Below the pieces are notes generated by a model that saw only the letters and a list, made by a program, of their open reading frames with translations, did no database searches and was not told the DNA's origin. The translations under genes and the position numbers were made by a program. Positions 26,227 to 34,430 of a stretch of 64,000 bases of DNA are shown in pieces. This DNA comes from DYKG01 sp964596185. GTDB lineage: Bacteria > Muiribacteriota > Ozemobacteria > Ozemobacterales > Ozemobacteraceae. Numbering within the stretch: position 1 is the stretch's first letter; each line of letters opens with the position of its first letter. The stretch spans positions 62,001 to 126,000 of the forward strand of contig CAZQUE010000001.1 of NCBI GenBank assembly GCA_964596185.1. The letters run 5' to 3'.

Positions 26227-26666
26227 ATTATACGTTTGAAATGCTCTTTGGATAATGGTTGAATTGATAAGCGAGAACCCTTTTGGGCGACCATTATTCC
26301 CTCAAGTTCAGGGTCAGCTTTGATTTTGGCTAGTGGCAGAACCTCAGCGAATTTTTCGACGAATTCGACGTCGACCATATACCATGTCGGCTTTTCTTTA
26401 GAGCTTTTCGGGTCATGGTATTTATGGCCCTCTTTAAAAGCGAAACTGTCGGGATAGCCGGATTTGATAATTTTCATAACTCCGGCGACTCCTGATGGGT
26501 CGGCATTAGAATGATAAAACAGAGCCATGTCGCCAGGCTGCATCTCATCTCGCATGAAATTTCTTGCCTGATAGTTGCGAACGCCTTCCCAGGAGGTAAC
26601 TTTGTCTTTTTGCAGGTTTTCTATCGAGTAGGCGCTGGGTTCGCATTTCATTAGCCAGTATTTCAT
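26208..26666 (-). CDS. EVE domain protein (PUA-like)
   Basis: Small cytoplasmic protein of 152 residues beginning MKYWLMKCEPSAYS, with the EVE landmarks TSWEGVRNYQARNF (about 24-37), GDMALFYHS (about 45-53), GVAGVMKI and the C-terminal IQPLSKEHF. EVE domains bind modified bases in DNA or RNA and some belong to restriction or RNA-modification systems; no such partner is near. I chose the ATG at 26666 because a GGAG ribosome site precedes it; the open frame extends 45 codons further into the upstream gene. Probably cotranscribed with the gene at 26678, 11 bases away. Confidence 0.85.
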   Translation of the reverse strand: MKYWLMKCEPSAYSIENLQKDKVTSWEGVRNYQARNFMRDEMQPGDMALFYHSNADPSGVAGVMKIIKSGYPDSFAFKEGHKYHDPKSSKEKPTWYMVDVEFVEKFAEVLPLAKIKADPELEGIMVAQKGSRLSIQPLSKEHFKRIIKIARG

Positions 26667-26677
26667 AAATATCTCCG

Positions 26678-28024
26678 CTACTTGATTTGCCCGTTGATCA
26701 ACTTGCGTTGCAAATTTTGCATCGTGTCTTTGCTTTTCGGAAAATATATTCGCTGCGCTCTTTTTTGTCCGAGCTCGGTGTAAGGCTTGCCATCTGGGCA
26801 CATAAGAATTGAAAATTCAGCCGGCTGATTATTAAAAAGTTGATTGAATTTTTTTGCAAAGGCAACGAACTTACCCGGCATTGGCTTAGGAGCAAATACT
26901 CTGATTAACTCGGTCTGGTTGACCAGGTCATTTTTGTTTTCGAAGTCTGCGCCGACAATGACCGCGGCCCGCATACCGGTAAATTTTCCGCTGACCATTT
27001 TTACCTGAAGATCGATGGTGTTGTTGGCAAAATCACTACGGTCTGACAGATCGACAGGGGTTCTTCCGTGTTTTTTCAGCCATTCTTCCCAGGATAGTTT
27101 GAGGTTTTTGAAATAAATATCTCTGAGGAAATATTTGCCAGATTCTTTAACCTCATGACCGCTGCGATTCAACTGAAAAATGAACTCGCACGTTTGCCCC
27201 TTGAGCTCATCGATCATTGTCTGGGATAGCCAGTCGGATTCTTTGGCAGGGGTAATCTTCAACAACGGGTTCTGCCCTTCAAGGTAGGATTCGCTAATCG
27301 TTCCATCAGATGCAAGTGTGCCCATCTTGCCGCTTGCCCAGCGCACCGGATCCATTTTGATTACTTCAGCCCGGTAAGGACGGTTTTTCATGGTTTTGAT
27401 TCGTTTCTCAATTTCTTTTTGCTGTCGTCTGATCGAAGGGGGAATTACTCCTTTGGGCAGGACGTCCCAGATGGTGGTTATTCGCATGGTGGAGAGGTTC
27501 TTTGCGGCAGGCTCGGCCGTTGGGGGGTCCTTTTTTTCTTTTGCGGCGGCCTGTTCAGTGACAATATAGCGATTGTAGGCTACTGCTCGTAAATGTGACG
27601 TATCTTCGTGAGGTGGGGTTTTGCTGACTTTGAAATTCAAGCCCATTTTTCGCAAAAAAGTGGTGTAGGTCATTTTGATATCTTTGAGGTAGACGTCTGA
27701 TGCAAACATCATTCCGCCTTGCTTTTTCGGTCTTCCAAGGCCATCGTGATAAAGATTGAAAACCGCTTCCTGAGATGAAAGGCTCGCTTTAATCTTTTTT
27801 TTCAGTTCGCGATCGTCGATTTCATCGACAAATTCGAATTTTGGCAGACAGACCTGTTGGATATTTCCGTCAATTTTAGCTGTTATGACCTGATGTGAGC
27901 TGATAGATTCAAAAATCCCATTTTGGGGAATGGTCGGGCCGAGCGCGTTTGCTGGTAGCAGGCTGATAAGTAACATCGTCAAAGAAAAGCAAATGAGTTT
28001 GCCAATTGGTTTTAGCAATTTCAT
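26678..28024 (-). CDS. exported protein with three related repeat units, unknown function
   Basis: I do not recognise the family. The protein (448 residues from the ATG with GGAG upstream) has a Sec signal peptide (about 1-28, ending PANALG). Three segments resemble one another: near residues 80-125 (VFNLYHDG..., VYLKDIKMTYTTFLRKMG), near 290-335 (FIFQLNRSG..., IYFKNLKLSWEEWLKKHG) and near 400-440 (FSILMCPDG..., RIYFPKS). Each has a hydrophobic strand, a polar turn, then a YF/YL-K strand and a helix; the third lacks the helix. This points to a duplicated small domain in the periplasm. Confidence 0.65.
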   Translation of the reverse strand: MKLLKPIGKLICFSLTMLLISLLPANALGPTIPQNGIFESISSHQVITAKIDGNIQQVCLPKFEFVDEIDDRELKKKIKASLSSQEAVFNLYHDGLGRPKKQGGMMFASDVYLKDIKMTYTTFLRKMGLNFKVSKTPPHEDTSHLRAVAYNRYIVTEQAAAKEKKDPPTAEPAAKNLSTMRITTIWDVLPKGVIPPSIRRQQKEIEKRIKTMKNRPYRAEVIKMDPVRWASGKMGTLASDGTISESYLEGQNPLLKITPAKESDWLSQTMIDELKGQTCEFIFQLNRSGHEVKESGKYFLRDIYFKNLKLSWEEWLKKHGRTPVDLSDRSDFANNTIDLQVKMVSGKFTGMRAAVIVGADFENKNDLVNQTELIRVFAPKPMPGKFVAFAKKFNQLFNNQPAEFSILMCPDGKPYTELGQKRAQRIYFPKSKDTMQNLQRKLINGQIK

Positions 28025-28059
28025 TGAAAAAAACTCCAAATATTTTTTTGTTATTATTC

Positions 28060-28065
28060 AGTATA
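28060..28065 (-). promoter_or_regulatory. extended -10 promoter of the repeat-protein/EVE operon
   Basis: TGGTATACT on the minus strand gives a TGn extended -10 with TATACT (28065-28060), 36 bases before the start codon. No clear -35. Confidence 0.45.
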
Positions 28066-28163
28066 CCAGAATTGTTGCCGATTATCCTTTCGATAAATAG
28101 TCAATCTCTTGGCGCGGCCCTTTAAAAGCGGCTGAAAATCTAGTAAATTCTGTTGGTGGTACA

Positions 28164-30095
28164 ATGATGAGTGATGCCCCGAAACTGGGTTATCAGAAGG
28201 CCTGGCAAATTCAGGTGCCTGGGTTGAAGCTGATTGATTTTACCCGTGACCGGCATGGAATCGTCACCCTTGATAAGGAAAACCAGTTGCGGCTTTTCGA
28301 CGAGTTCGGCAAGGAACTCTGGCATCGACCGGCTGGTTATGATCTCGTTTCTCTTTCTCTTGCCGACACGCTCGAAGTTCTGGCTGTGGACGTTGATAAA
28401 CATTCGATACTTTACGGGCCAGAAGGTACCACAATGTGGCGCAAGAGGCCTTTCCCGGCACTAATTGCTAAAATTTCCGCTTCTGGGGAATATTTTTCTT
28501 TTGTAACTTCAGACCCCGCAATTGTCGGAACTGACAGGGCTTTGCGCGTAAGATGGGCTTACCGGAATCTGATGAAAAGGCCTGCTGACTTGGCAATATC
28601 CGGACAGGCTCAGGTAACTGCATTCCCATGTGCTGATGATCGCGGTGACGGCATTGGTCTGGTAAATCAGACCGGCAAGCCATTCGATCCATTCATGGGA
28701 ATGAAGACTGTAGTGGCTGTAGATGTTAGTGAAGATGGGCAGGCCGCTATTGCACTTGATAGCGGGGGTGGCCTGTATTGCGTGAACCCGGTAAAAGGCT
28801 TTGGTATCTGGAAAAGCAAAAGCAGTCCACGTAACACCGGCGTTTCGCTGGCAAGCCAGACCGGAGATTCGATTGTTTTTTCTGAGCAGGGAAGGATTTT
28901 GCGCTTTGATGAAAAGGGAAATCAGGTTTGGGAATATAGCTTTACCGAGCGACTTCTCAAGGCTTTTATCTGTCCTGACAGCGGTGCCATTTATTATGCT
29001 ACCGAGCGCGGCGAAATCGGTTGTCTACGAAAGAACACCGGTGAAGTGGTCAACCGTATGGAGTTTATGGAAAAGCCTTTGCCGGAAAAAAAATCTGATA
29101 CATCTTTTTTCTTCAGAAAAGTCTGGAATGTTGAACTGGCCGGAAGTCGGGAAAAACCGCCGATGGTACATTGCTGGTTGGGCCACGAAGGTGTTGAATA
29201 CTCCGTAGTTTGGAATGGATGCGATACATTACTTTGTCTGAACGACGTTGGCGAAGAGGTCTGGCGGGAAAGAATCGGTGATAGTTCGATCAGGGCAATG
29301 TCTGCATCTGCTGATGCAGATTTGATTGCGGTAGTTACCGACTCTGGGGTCATCGGCTTTGACATCGATGGCAATGAAAGCTTCAAATTTCTTGGGGCTT
29401 TTAAGAATGTTCATGTTTTCCCGGATTGCTCTATGCTATTGGTTGATAATAATGATAAAGCGCGTTTTTACCAGTCTCCAGAGCACTTTTCCCATGTTGT
29501 GGATGCTGAAGAAAAAGTCGTCGGATTGGCTGGATGTGGTGAAAATCTTGCGATCAAACTTGAAAAATCTTTGATAATTCTTTCTGCTTCGGGTGAGGTT
29601 GTTGGCAAGAAAACTTTTGCAAGCTCAGTTCGTTTGGTCGAGTCTGCTGAAGATGGAACAATGCTTTTGATTGGCGAAGAATCAGGAGAGCTGCACCTTG
29701 TTGATCACGAATTCAATGAAATTTTCAATTATCGATTGGCAGGACCGGTCGGTCTTGCAGTTTTTGCAGAAGCTACAAATGATATTTTCGCTTCAATTGT
29801 CGATCAACCTGATATCGTTATTTTGCGACGCCGAACCAATGAAATTCTTAAAAACTCATTGACCGGGAATCCTGTATTTGCGGTCAAACACCAGCGAGGT
29901 ATGGTAATTGGGACAGATCTCGATCAGCTTGGTCTGATCAGCGGCGATGGAGGATTGCTTGGGCGTTATACCTGCCCGGATCATGTGGTAAAACTGATGA
30001 ACTGCCGTCGGCCAGGCTGTTTTCTTCTTGTTTCTGAAGATTCTCTGGCCTGTATGGGGGCAGTAGAAAACACTCGTGGCCCTGACCGGCGCTAG
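28164..30095 (+). CDS. beta-propeller (PQQ/WD-like) repeat protein
   Basis: A 643-residue protein without a signal peptide, built of repeating blades of about 40-45 residues that alternate short beta strands with G-x-x-x-W turns, e.g. FGKELWHR (about 49-56), GNQVWEYS (about 251-258), GEEVWRER (about 367-374), FDIDGNESFKF (about 398-408). These match the PQQ/quinoprotein-like propeller shape. No catalytic motif is visible, so it is probably a scaffold or a binding protein. The GNAT gene follows 10 bases later and is likely cotranscribed. Confidence 0.7.
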   Translation: MMSDAPKLGYQKAWQIQVPGLKLIDFTRDRHGIVTLDKENQLRLFDEFGKELWHRPAGYDLVSLSLADTLEVLAVDVDKHSILYGPEGTTMWRKRPFPALIAKISASGEYFSFVTSDPAIVGTDRALRVRWAYRNLMKRPADLAISGQAQVTAFPCADDRGDGIGLVNQTGKPFDPFMGMKTVVAVDVSEDGQAAIALDSGGGLYCVNPVKGFGIWKSKSSPRNTGVSLASQTGDSIVFSEQGRILRFDEKGNQVWEYSFTERLLKAFICPDSGAIYYATERGEIGCLRKNTGEVVNRMEFMEKPLPEKKSDTSFFFRKVWNVELAGSREKPPMVHCWLGHEGVEYSVVWNGCDTLLCLNDVGEEVWRERIGDSSIRAMSASADADLIAVVTDSGVIGFDIDGNESFKFLGAFKNVHVFPDCSMLLVDNNDKARFYQSPEHFSHVVDAEEKVVGLAGCGENLAIKLEKSLIILSASGEVVGKKTFASSVRLVESAEDGTMLLIGEESGELHLVDHEFNEIFNYRLAGPVGLAVFAEATNDIFASIVDQPDIVILRRRTNEILKNSLTGNPVFAVKHQRGMVIGTDLDQLGLISGDGGLLGRYTCPDHVVKLMNCRRPGCFLLVSEDSLACMGAVENTRGPDRR

Positions 30096-30105
30096 AGGGA
30101 AATTG

Positions 30106-30558
30106 ATGACTTACCGGTTGATCAGGCCTTCGGCTACAGACTACAAGATTCTCGAAGAGATTTCCCGTATCGATTGCCAGGCTTTTGGCGTTGACGGAAT
30201 TTCGGTTTTCAATCTGGCCCAATTCGCAAGATCCGGTTCTATATTTGCGTTGCAGGCAGGGGATGAAATCGTGGCTGAAGCTGTTGTTTTACAAAACATT
30301 GACGATAATGGCGCGAATATTTTTGGATTCGCAGTTGACGAAACAATTACCAGCCGAGGTTTTGGAACCGCCTTAATGAAAAATTTAATTGAATTTGCAT
30401 TAAAGCATGGTTGGAAATATTTCGAGTTGACTATGAACCCAGAGGATACAAGAGCGAAAAGTTTTTATACTGAAAAATTTTCTTTTCAGAAAAAAGCCGA
30501 TCTGGCAATGCACCCGGCAAAACCGCAAAAACGTTGGTTGATGCGCCTGGAACTATAG
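30106..30558 (+). CDS. GNAT-family N-acetyltransferase
   Basis: Protein of 150 residues with the GNAT core: IFGFAVDETITSRGFGTALM (residues about 67-86) holds the acetyl-CoA pyrophosphate loop (RGFGTA), and LTMNPEDTRAKSFYTEKFSF (about 108-127) is the typical strand-helix before the last strand. The arrangement is like RimI-type acetylases of protein N-termini, but the substrate cannot be named. I chose the ATG at 30106 with a GAGGG ribosome site, not the earlier ATG inside the propeller gene. Confidence 0.8.
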   Translation: MTYRLIRPSATDYKILEEISRIDCQAFGVDGISVFNLAQFARSGSIFALQAGDEIVAEAVVLQNIDDNGANIFGFAVDETITSRGFGTALMKNLIEFALKHGWKYFELTMNPEDTRAKSFYTEKFSFQKKADLAMHPAKPQKRWLMRLEL

Positions 30559-30593
30559 AAAATTCCTTCTTCTAAAATAATTCTGGCTGGACT

Positions 30594-30599
30594 ATACTG
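30594..30599 (+). promoter_or_regulatory. possible -10 box before the isoaspartyl methyltransferase leader
   Basis: TATACT followed by GAAT, the same string as the minus-strand -10 at 28060-28065. No convincing -35 at 16-18 bases. If used, the mRNA of the methyltransferase gene has a leader of about 165 bases that contains the two hairpins listed next. Confidence 0.35.
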
Positions 30600-30621
30600 A
30601 ATCTAATTTCATTTGCAAGAT

Positions 30622-30662
30622 CCAGCTGGAAGCTGGGCCTATTTCCTGAAACAGATTTCAGG
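30622..30662 (+). other. two tandem perfect hairpins in the leader of the methyltransferase gene
   Basis: First hairpin CCAGCT-GGA-AGCTGG (30622-30636), second CCTGAAA-CAGA-TTTCAGG (30645-30662), 8 bases apart, no mismatches. There is no T-run after either, so they are not plain terminators. They lie about 110 bases before the next CDS and directly before a 21-codon open frame. Confidence 0.6.
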
Positions 30663-30665
30663 ACG

Positions 30666-30731
30666 ATGAACGAAAAAAAGTTGTCTGCTAAAGTTGCATT
30701 GAAAGCGGCAAAAAGCAGCTTGAGAGCTTAG
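30666..30731 (+). CDS. possible 21-codon leader peptide
   Basis: Short frame starting ATG at 30666, 3 bases after the second hairpin, stop TAG at 30729-30731. The peptide is Lys- and Ala-rich (five to six Lys, four to five Ala) and could form a basic amphipathic helix. The only purine-rich stretch (AGGA) is just 2 bases from the ATG and buried in the hairpin arm, so translation is doubtful. Confidence 0.2.
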   Translation: MNEKKLSAKVALKAAKSSLRA

Positions 30732-30769
30732 CATGATTTCAGAGAGTTGATGAAGGGGCATAAAGAGCG

Positions 30770-31498
30770 ATGAAAAAGTCTTTTCAAGTATCATTGCTTC
30801 TGGTTTTTCTTTTAGCAATGACTTTTCTGGAAGGACATTGCGGCGGACAGAGCTTTGAGGAGAAAGAAATGACCGACCAAAGAATTGAAGAGATGATCCA
30901 GACTCTTGTCGATTACGGGATAAAAAATGAAAGGGTTCTTACCGCCATGAGAAAGGTGCGGCGCCATGAATTCATTCCTCTTGCTTATCGGGACATGGCT
31001 GAAGCTTATGGCGACCATCCCTGCTCTATCGGGTATGGGCAAACCATTTCTCAACCATATATCGTCGCTTACATGACTGAAAAAATGAATCCTCAACCAG
31101 GGGAGAAGATTCTTGAAATTGGTACGGGGTCGGGCTATCAGGCTGCAGTTCTCGCCCAAATGGGGGCCAGGGTTTTCACCATTGAAATTGTTCCGCAATT
31201 GGCCGCTCACGCTGATGAAGTCTTAAAGAACCAGAATTTTCCGGTAATGGTTAAGCATGGTGATGGGTATCAGGGTTGGCCTGAATTTGCACCTTTCGAT
31301 GTGGTAATCGTTACCTGTGCGCCTGAGAATATTCCAAAAAAGCTTGTTGAACAGTTGAATACGGGTGGTCGAATGATTATACCGGTTGGCCCGGTTAATT
31401 CAGTGCAAAATCTGCTTGTTATCAGAAAAACTGCCGAGGGAACCAGCATTGAAGAGGATTTGCCCGTGCGTTTTGTGCCGATGGTGACCGATCGCTGA
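30770..31498 (+). CDS. pcm: protein-L-isoaspartate O-methyltransferase, exported form
   Basis: Repairs isoaspartyl residues in aged proteins using SAM. The PCMT core is clear: VRRHEFIPLAYRDMAEAYGDHPCSIGYGQTIS (about 63-94) with the substrate-binding IGYGQTIS, then the SAM loop LEIGTGSGYQAA (about 116-127) and GDGYQGWPE. Unlike standard cytoplasmic Pcm (about 210 residues), this one has a Sec signal peptide (about 1-24, basic start, hydrophobic core, end near GHCG). It therefore probably works in the periplasm, or has a cysteine used for lipid attachment, although the lipobox is not canonical. Confidence 0.9.
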   Translation: MKKSFQVSLLLVFLLAMTFLEGHCGGQSFEEKEMTDQRIEEMIQTLVDYGIKNERVLTAMRKVRRHEFIPLAYRDMAEAYGDHPCSIGYGQTISQPYIVAYMTEKMNPQPGEKILEIGTGSGYQAAVLAQMGARVFTIEIVPQLAAHADEVLKNQNFPVMVKHGDGYQGWPEFAPFDVVIVTCAPENIPKKLVEQLNTGGRMIIPVGPVNSVQNLLVIRKTAEGTSIEEDLPVRFVPMVTDR

Positions 31499-31503
31499 TA
31501 TAG

Positions 31504-31532
31504 TTGCGCAAAAATTTCTGGTAGTATATAGT
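31504..31532 (+). promoter_or_regulatory. sigma-70-type promoter of the ABC importer operon
   Basis: TTGCGC (31504-31509), 17-base spacer, TATAGT (31527-31532); start of transcription near 31539, 23 bases before the GTG start codon. The leader is too short for a cobalamin riboswitch. Confidence 0.5.
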
Positions 31533-31561
31533 ATTGTTAAATTGTGTCGAGGAGCGTTTCG

Positions 31562-32623
31562 GTGGTCAGAAAATATCTGCTGCTTTTTCTTGTACTTTTT
31601 GTCTTTTCAAATGTTTCTGCCGAAGAAATTCGCATCAATGACAGCAGAAATAACCTGGTTAAGCTTGAAAAGCCTCCTGAGCGAATTCTGATCACCGGAA
31701 GAGCGGGTTTCATGATTTCAAATTTGGCCCTGCTTTTTGAAAGCGCCGATGAAAAGCTGCTCGTTTATAGTCGAAGCTCGCAATTTCTCAATGCTGACCA
31801 CTTTTACCGTCTTGTCGATTCTCGTTTTTCCCAGCGCCCTGCATTGATCGATCGGAATATTGGACTGGAAGAAATTGCAGCGTTCAAGCCTGATCTTGTT
31901 CTTTGTCGCGAAATTGAACGAAATCGCCTCGAAAGGGGCTTGAAAATGCTTGGGATTCCGGTGGTTTTTTTCAACCTGGAAGACCCTGAAGTCTTCTACC
32001 GTGAGATACTATCTCTTGGAAAAATCTTTGCAGAAAATGAAAAAGCTCAGAAAATAGTCGCTTTTTTTTCAAAATGGCAAAAAATAATTTCTGAGAGGAC
32101 GGCGGAGGTTGGGAAGCTAAGAAAAGCGCAGAGAGTTTTGCACATTTTTTACTCTGAACGCGAAGGCCCGGTTTCTTTCAGCGTTGCCCCATCCCATTGG
32201 ATGCAGACGAGAATGGTTCAGGCCGCTGGTGGTTTTCCGGTATGGTCACAGGTTTCTGCCGACAAGGGCTGGAAAAAAGTAGGATTTGAGCAGATTGCTG
32301 CCTGGAAACCGGATTACATTTTTGTCACCTCTTATTTCAGTGATGTTGAAAAAGCTGTTCAATCTTTAAAAGATGATTCAATGTGGCAGATGCTCAATGC
32401 TGTAAAAAACAAACGTTTATTTGCTTTCCCTGAAGACTACGTATGCTGGGATCAGCCAGACACGCGCTGGATCCTCGGCCAGTGCTGGATGGCCGCGATT
32501 CTCAATCCTGAGGTTCCTGAACTGAAAACCGATCTTGGTATGCTGATCGATGAATTTTTTGGCCTTTATGGACTTTCCTCTGGGCAGATAAAAGCAATTC
32601 CAATGCGTGGAGACCTTTTTTGA
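31562..32623 (+). CDS. periplasmic substrate-binding protein, BtuF/FecB family
   Basis: Binds the ligand of the import system encoded downstream. The GTG at 31562 has a GAGGAG ribosome site 7 bases before it, so an earlier in-frame GTG is not needed. Signal peptide about 1-20 (VSAEE cleavage). The two-lobed fold is indicated by RILITGRAGFMISNLALLF, IGLEEIAAFKPDLVLC (about 99-114) and the second-lobe IAAWKPDYIFVTSY (about 241-254), with a long helix between. Cobalamin, haem and ferric siderophore binders share these features, so the ligand cannot be named. It overlaps the permease gene by 4 bases. Confidence 0.85.
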   Translation: MVRKYLLLFLVLFVFSNVSAEEIRINDSRNNLVKLEKPPERILITGRAGFMISNLALLFESADEKLLVYSRSSQFLNADHFYRLVDSRFSQRPALIDRNIGLEEIAAFKPDLVLCREIERNRLERGLKMLGIPVVFFNLEDPEVFYREILSLGKIFAENEKAQKIVAFFSKWQKIISERTAEVGKLRKAQRVLHIFYSEREGPVSFSVAPSHWMQTRMVQAAGGFPVWSQVSADKGWKKVGFEQIAAWKPDYIFVTSYFSDVEKAVQSLKDDSMWQMLNAVKNKRLFAFPEDYVCWDQPDTRWILGQCWMAAILNPEVPELKTDLGMLIDEFFGLYGLSSGQIKAIPMRGDLF

Positions 32624-33642
32624 GCGAAAAAAGCATAGTAGCAGGAAGATTTCAAAGAATCAGATACCTTTTTTTCTTTTTGTCATTAGCTTTGCTGACG
32701 ATTTTTTTTCTTTCACTTCTTCTTGGTCGTTACCCTGATCCTGGATTTGTTGGATTGGAGCAGTTGCGCGCCGATTCAATGGCTTATGGCATAGCCATGA
32801 ATTTTCGATTGCCGCGGGCATTGATGGCGATTCTTATCGGCATGAGTCTCGCCGCTGCCGGAACCGTTATGCAGATGCTTTTTGGCAATCCGCTCGTGGA
32901 TCCAGGTTTTTTGGGGGTTTCTCAGGGAGCAGCTTTTGGTGCTGGTTTGAGCATTGTTTTTCTCGGCAGTTCGTCCTGGATGGTGCAATTTTCTGCGGCG
33001 GCTTTTGCCTGTATCGGTCTTTTGATTTCATATCTTCTGGCCTGGAAAATTCGCTATGGCTCATGGGTTTTAAGATTGATTCTGGCCGGAATATGTGTGT
33101 CGGCCATTTTTACTTCTTTGCTCGGCATCATCAAGTATCTTGCTGATCCGACAACCCAGCTGGCAGAGCTGACCTTCTGGTTGCTGGGGGGCCTTTCGGC
33201 CATTTCCTGGAATGAGGTCTACGTGGTTGGCCCGATTACAATTATTTGTCTTTTGGGGCTACTGCTTTTCCGCTGGCGGTTGAACATTCTTGCTTTGAAA
33301 GATTATACCGCCTTTTCTCTGGGGGCCTCTGCAAGCTTTGAGCGTGCGGCTATTCTGATTTTTGCAGTGGTGGCCACGGCTGCGGTAACTGCTGTCAGCG
33401 GCCTCATCGCCTGGGTTGGCCTGATTATGCCACATTTGGCCAGACGAATTTTCGGGGCTGATGCCAGGTTTGCTTTGCCCGGTAGTATGCTTCTGGGGGC
33501 TATCCTGGTTTTACTTTGCGATGATTTTGCAAGAACCGTGATGAGTGAAGAAATTCCGCTGGGAATAATAACATCTCTGGTTGGTGCCGTTTTCTTTATT
33601 GTTTTGATGATGAGTTCGGCTGCACAGCGAGGAAAAGAATGA
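32620..33642 (+). CDS. ABC transporter permease, BtuC/FecCD family
   Basis: Inner-membrane channel of 340 residues with about nine to ten membrane helices. The family motif region RLPRALMAILIGMSLAAAG (about 61-79) is followed by GNPLVDPGFLGVSQGA, exactly the start of FecCD/BtuC pores, and SGLIAWVGLIMPHLAR (about 257-272) is the conserved coupling segment. Start codon is TTG in a TTGA overlap with the binding-protein gene, supported by a GGAG site 7 bases away. Works with the proteins encoded on both sides. Confidence 0.9.
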   Translation: MSEKSIVAGRFQRIRYLFFFLSLALLTIFFLSLLLGRYPDPGFVGLEQLRADSMAYGIAMNFRLPRALMAILIGMSLAAAGTVMQMLFGNPLVDPGFLGVSQGAAFGAGLSIVFLGSSSWMVQFSAAAFACIGLLISYLLAWKIRYGSWVLRLILAGICVSAIFTSLLGIIKYLADPTTQLAELTFWLLGGLSAISWNEVYVVGPITIICLLGLLLFRWRLNILALKDYTAFSLGASASFERAAILIFAVVATAAVTAVSGLIAWVGLIMPHLARRIFGADARFALPGSMLLGAILVLLCDDFARTVMSEEIPLGIITSLVGAVFFIVLMMSSAAQRGKE

Positions 33643-34418
33643 CGGTTGATTCAATACTAACTTTTTCCCAGGTTGATTTTTCTTATCGTCCCCAGGCGAA
33701 TCTCGTATTGAAGGATTTCTCGATGGAGATTCCCAAGGGGCAGGTCGTGGCGGTTTTGGGGCCTAATGGTACCGGAAAAACAACCATGTTGATGCTTGCT
33801 TTGGGTTGGCTTGTTCCTGAAAACGGGTCGATTCTTTATTCAGGCAATAAACTGGCCAATTTCAGCCGAAGAGAGCTGGGCCAGAGAATAAGCATCGTGC
33901 CACAATTCGAGCCTTCTTTTTTCGATTTCAATCTGCTGGATTTTGCCCTGCTTGGGCGTGCTCCCTATTTGAACAATTTCAGCATGCCGGGAGAAGAGGA
34001 TTATCAGATAGCCAGATCTGCTTTGGTTAAGGTGGGCATGATCGAAAAAGCCCATGTTTCAGTAATGAACATTAGTGGTGGCGAACATCAGTTGGTTCTT
34101 CTTGCCAGAGCTTTAGCTCAGCAGACAGATTTGCTGATGCTCGATGAGCCGACTTCCCATCTCGATATTAAAAACAAGTCGCGGCTTATCGCTATTTTGC
34201 GCGAACTGGTCAAGGATGGGAAAACCATCGTTTTCACCACTCACGAACCTGATGTGGCAGCGATGATCGCTGACCGGGTCATTATGGTCAAGCAGGGTCA
34301 GGTCGTCTATGCCGGTGAAATAGACCAGGTTATGACCGGTGACAATCTCAGTCAGATATATCAGATCAAAATTGAAGCTGCACAAGTCAAAGCCCGAAAA
34401 GTTTTTCTCTGGGATTGA
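33639..34418 (+). CDS. ABC transporter ATPase, BtuD/FecE family
   Basis: Drives import through the BtuC-like permease. The 259 residues contain Walker A GPNGTGKTT (about 42-50), the signature ISGGEHQLVLLARAL (about 146-160) and Walker B LLMLDEPTSHLD (about 166-177), with the TTHEPD switch histidine. It starts in a 4-base overlap with the permease gene, so all three are one operon. The four radical SAM genes farther on are a possible reason for a cobalamin importer here, but iron-chelate transport is equally compatible. Confidence 0.9.
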   Translation: MTVDSILTFSQVDFSYRPQANLVLKDFSMEIPKGQVVAVLGPNGTGKTTMLMLALGWLVPENGSILYSGNKLANFSRRELGQRISIVPQFEPSFFDFNLLDFALLGRAPYLNNFSMPGEEDYQIARSALVKVGMIEKAHVSVMNISGGEHQLVLLARALAQQTDLLMLDEPTSHLDIKNKSRLIAILRELVKDGKTIVFTTHEPDVAAMIADRVIMVKQGQVVYAGEIDQVMTGDNLSQIYQIKIEAAQVKARKVFLWD

Positions 34419-34430
34419 AGGAAAAAGCTT

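Noticed and set aside
31499..31561. Cobalamin riboswitch before the BtuFCD-like operon
   Set aside because: The leader is only about 23 bases from a plausible promoter and 63 bases in total, far too short for the roughly 200-base element.
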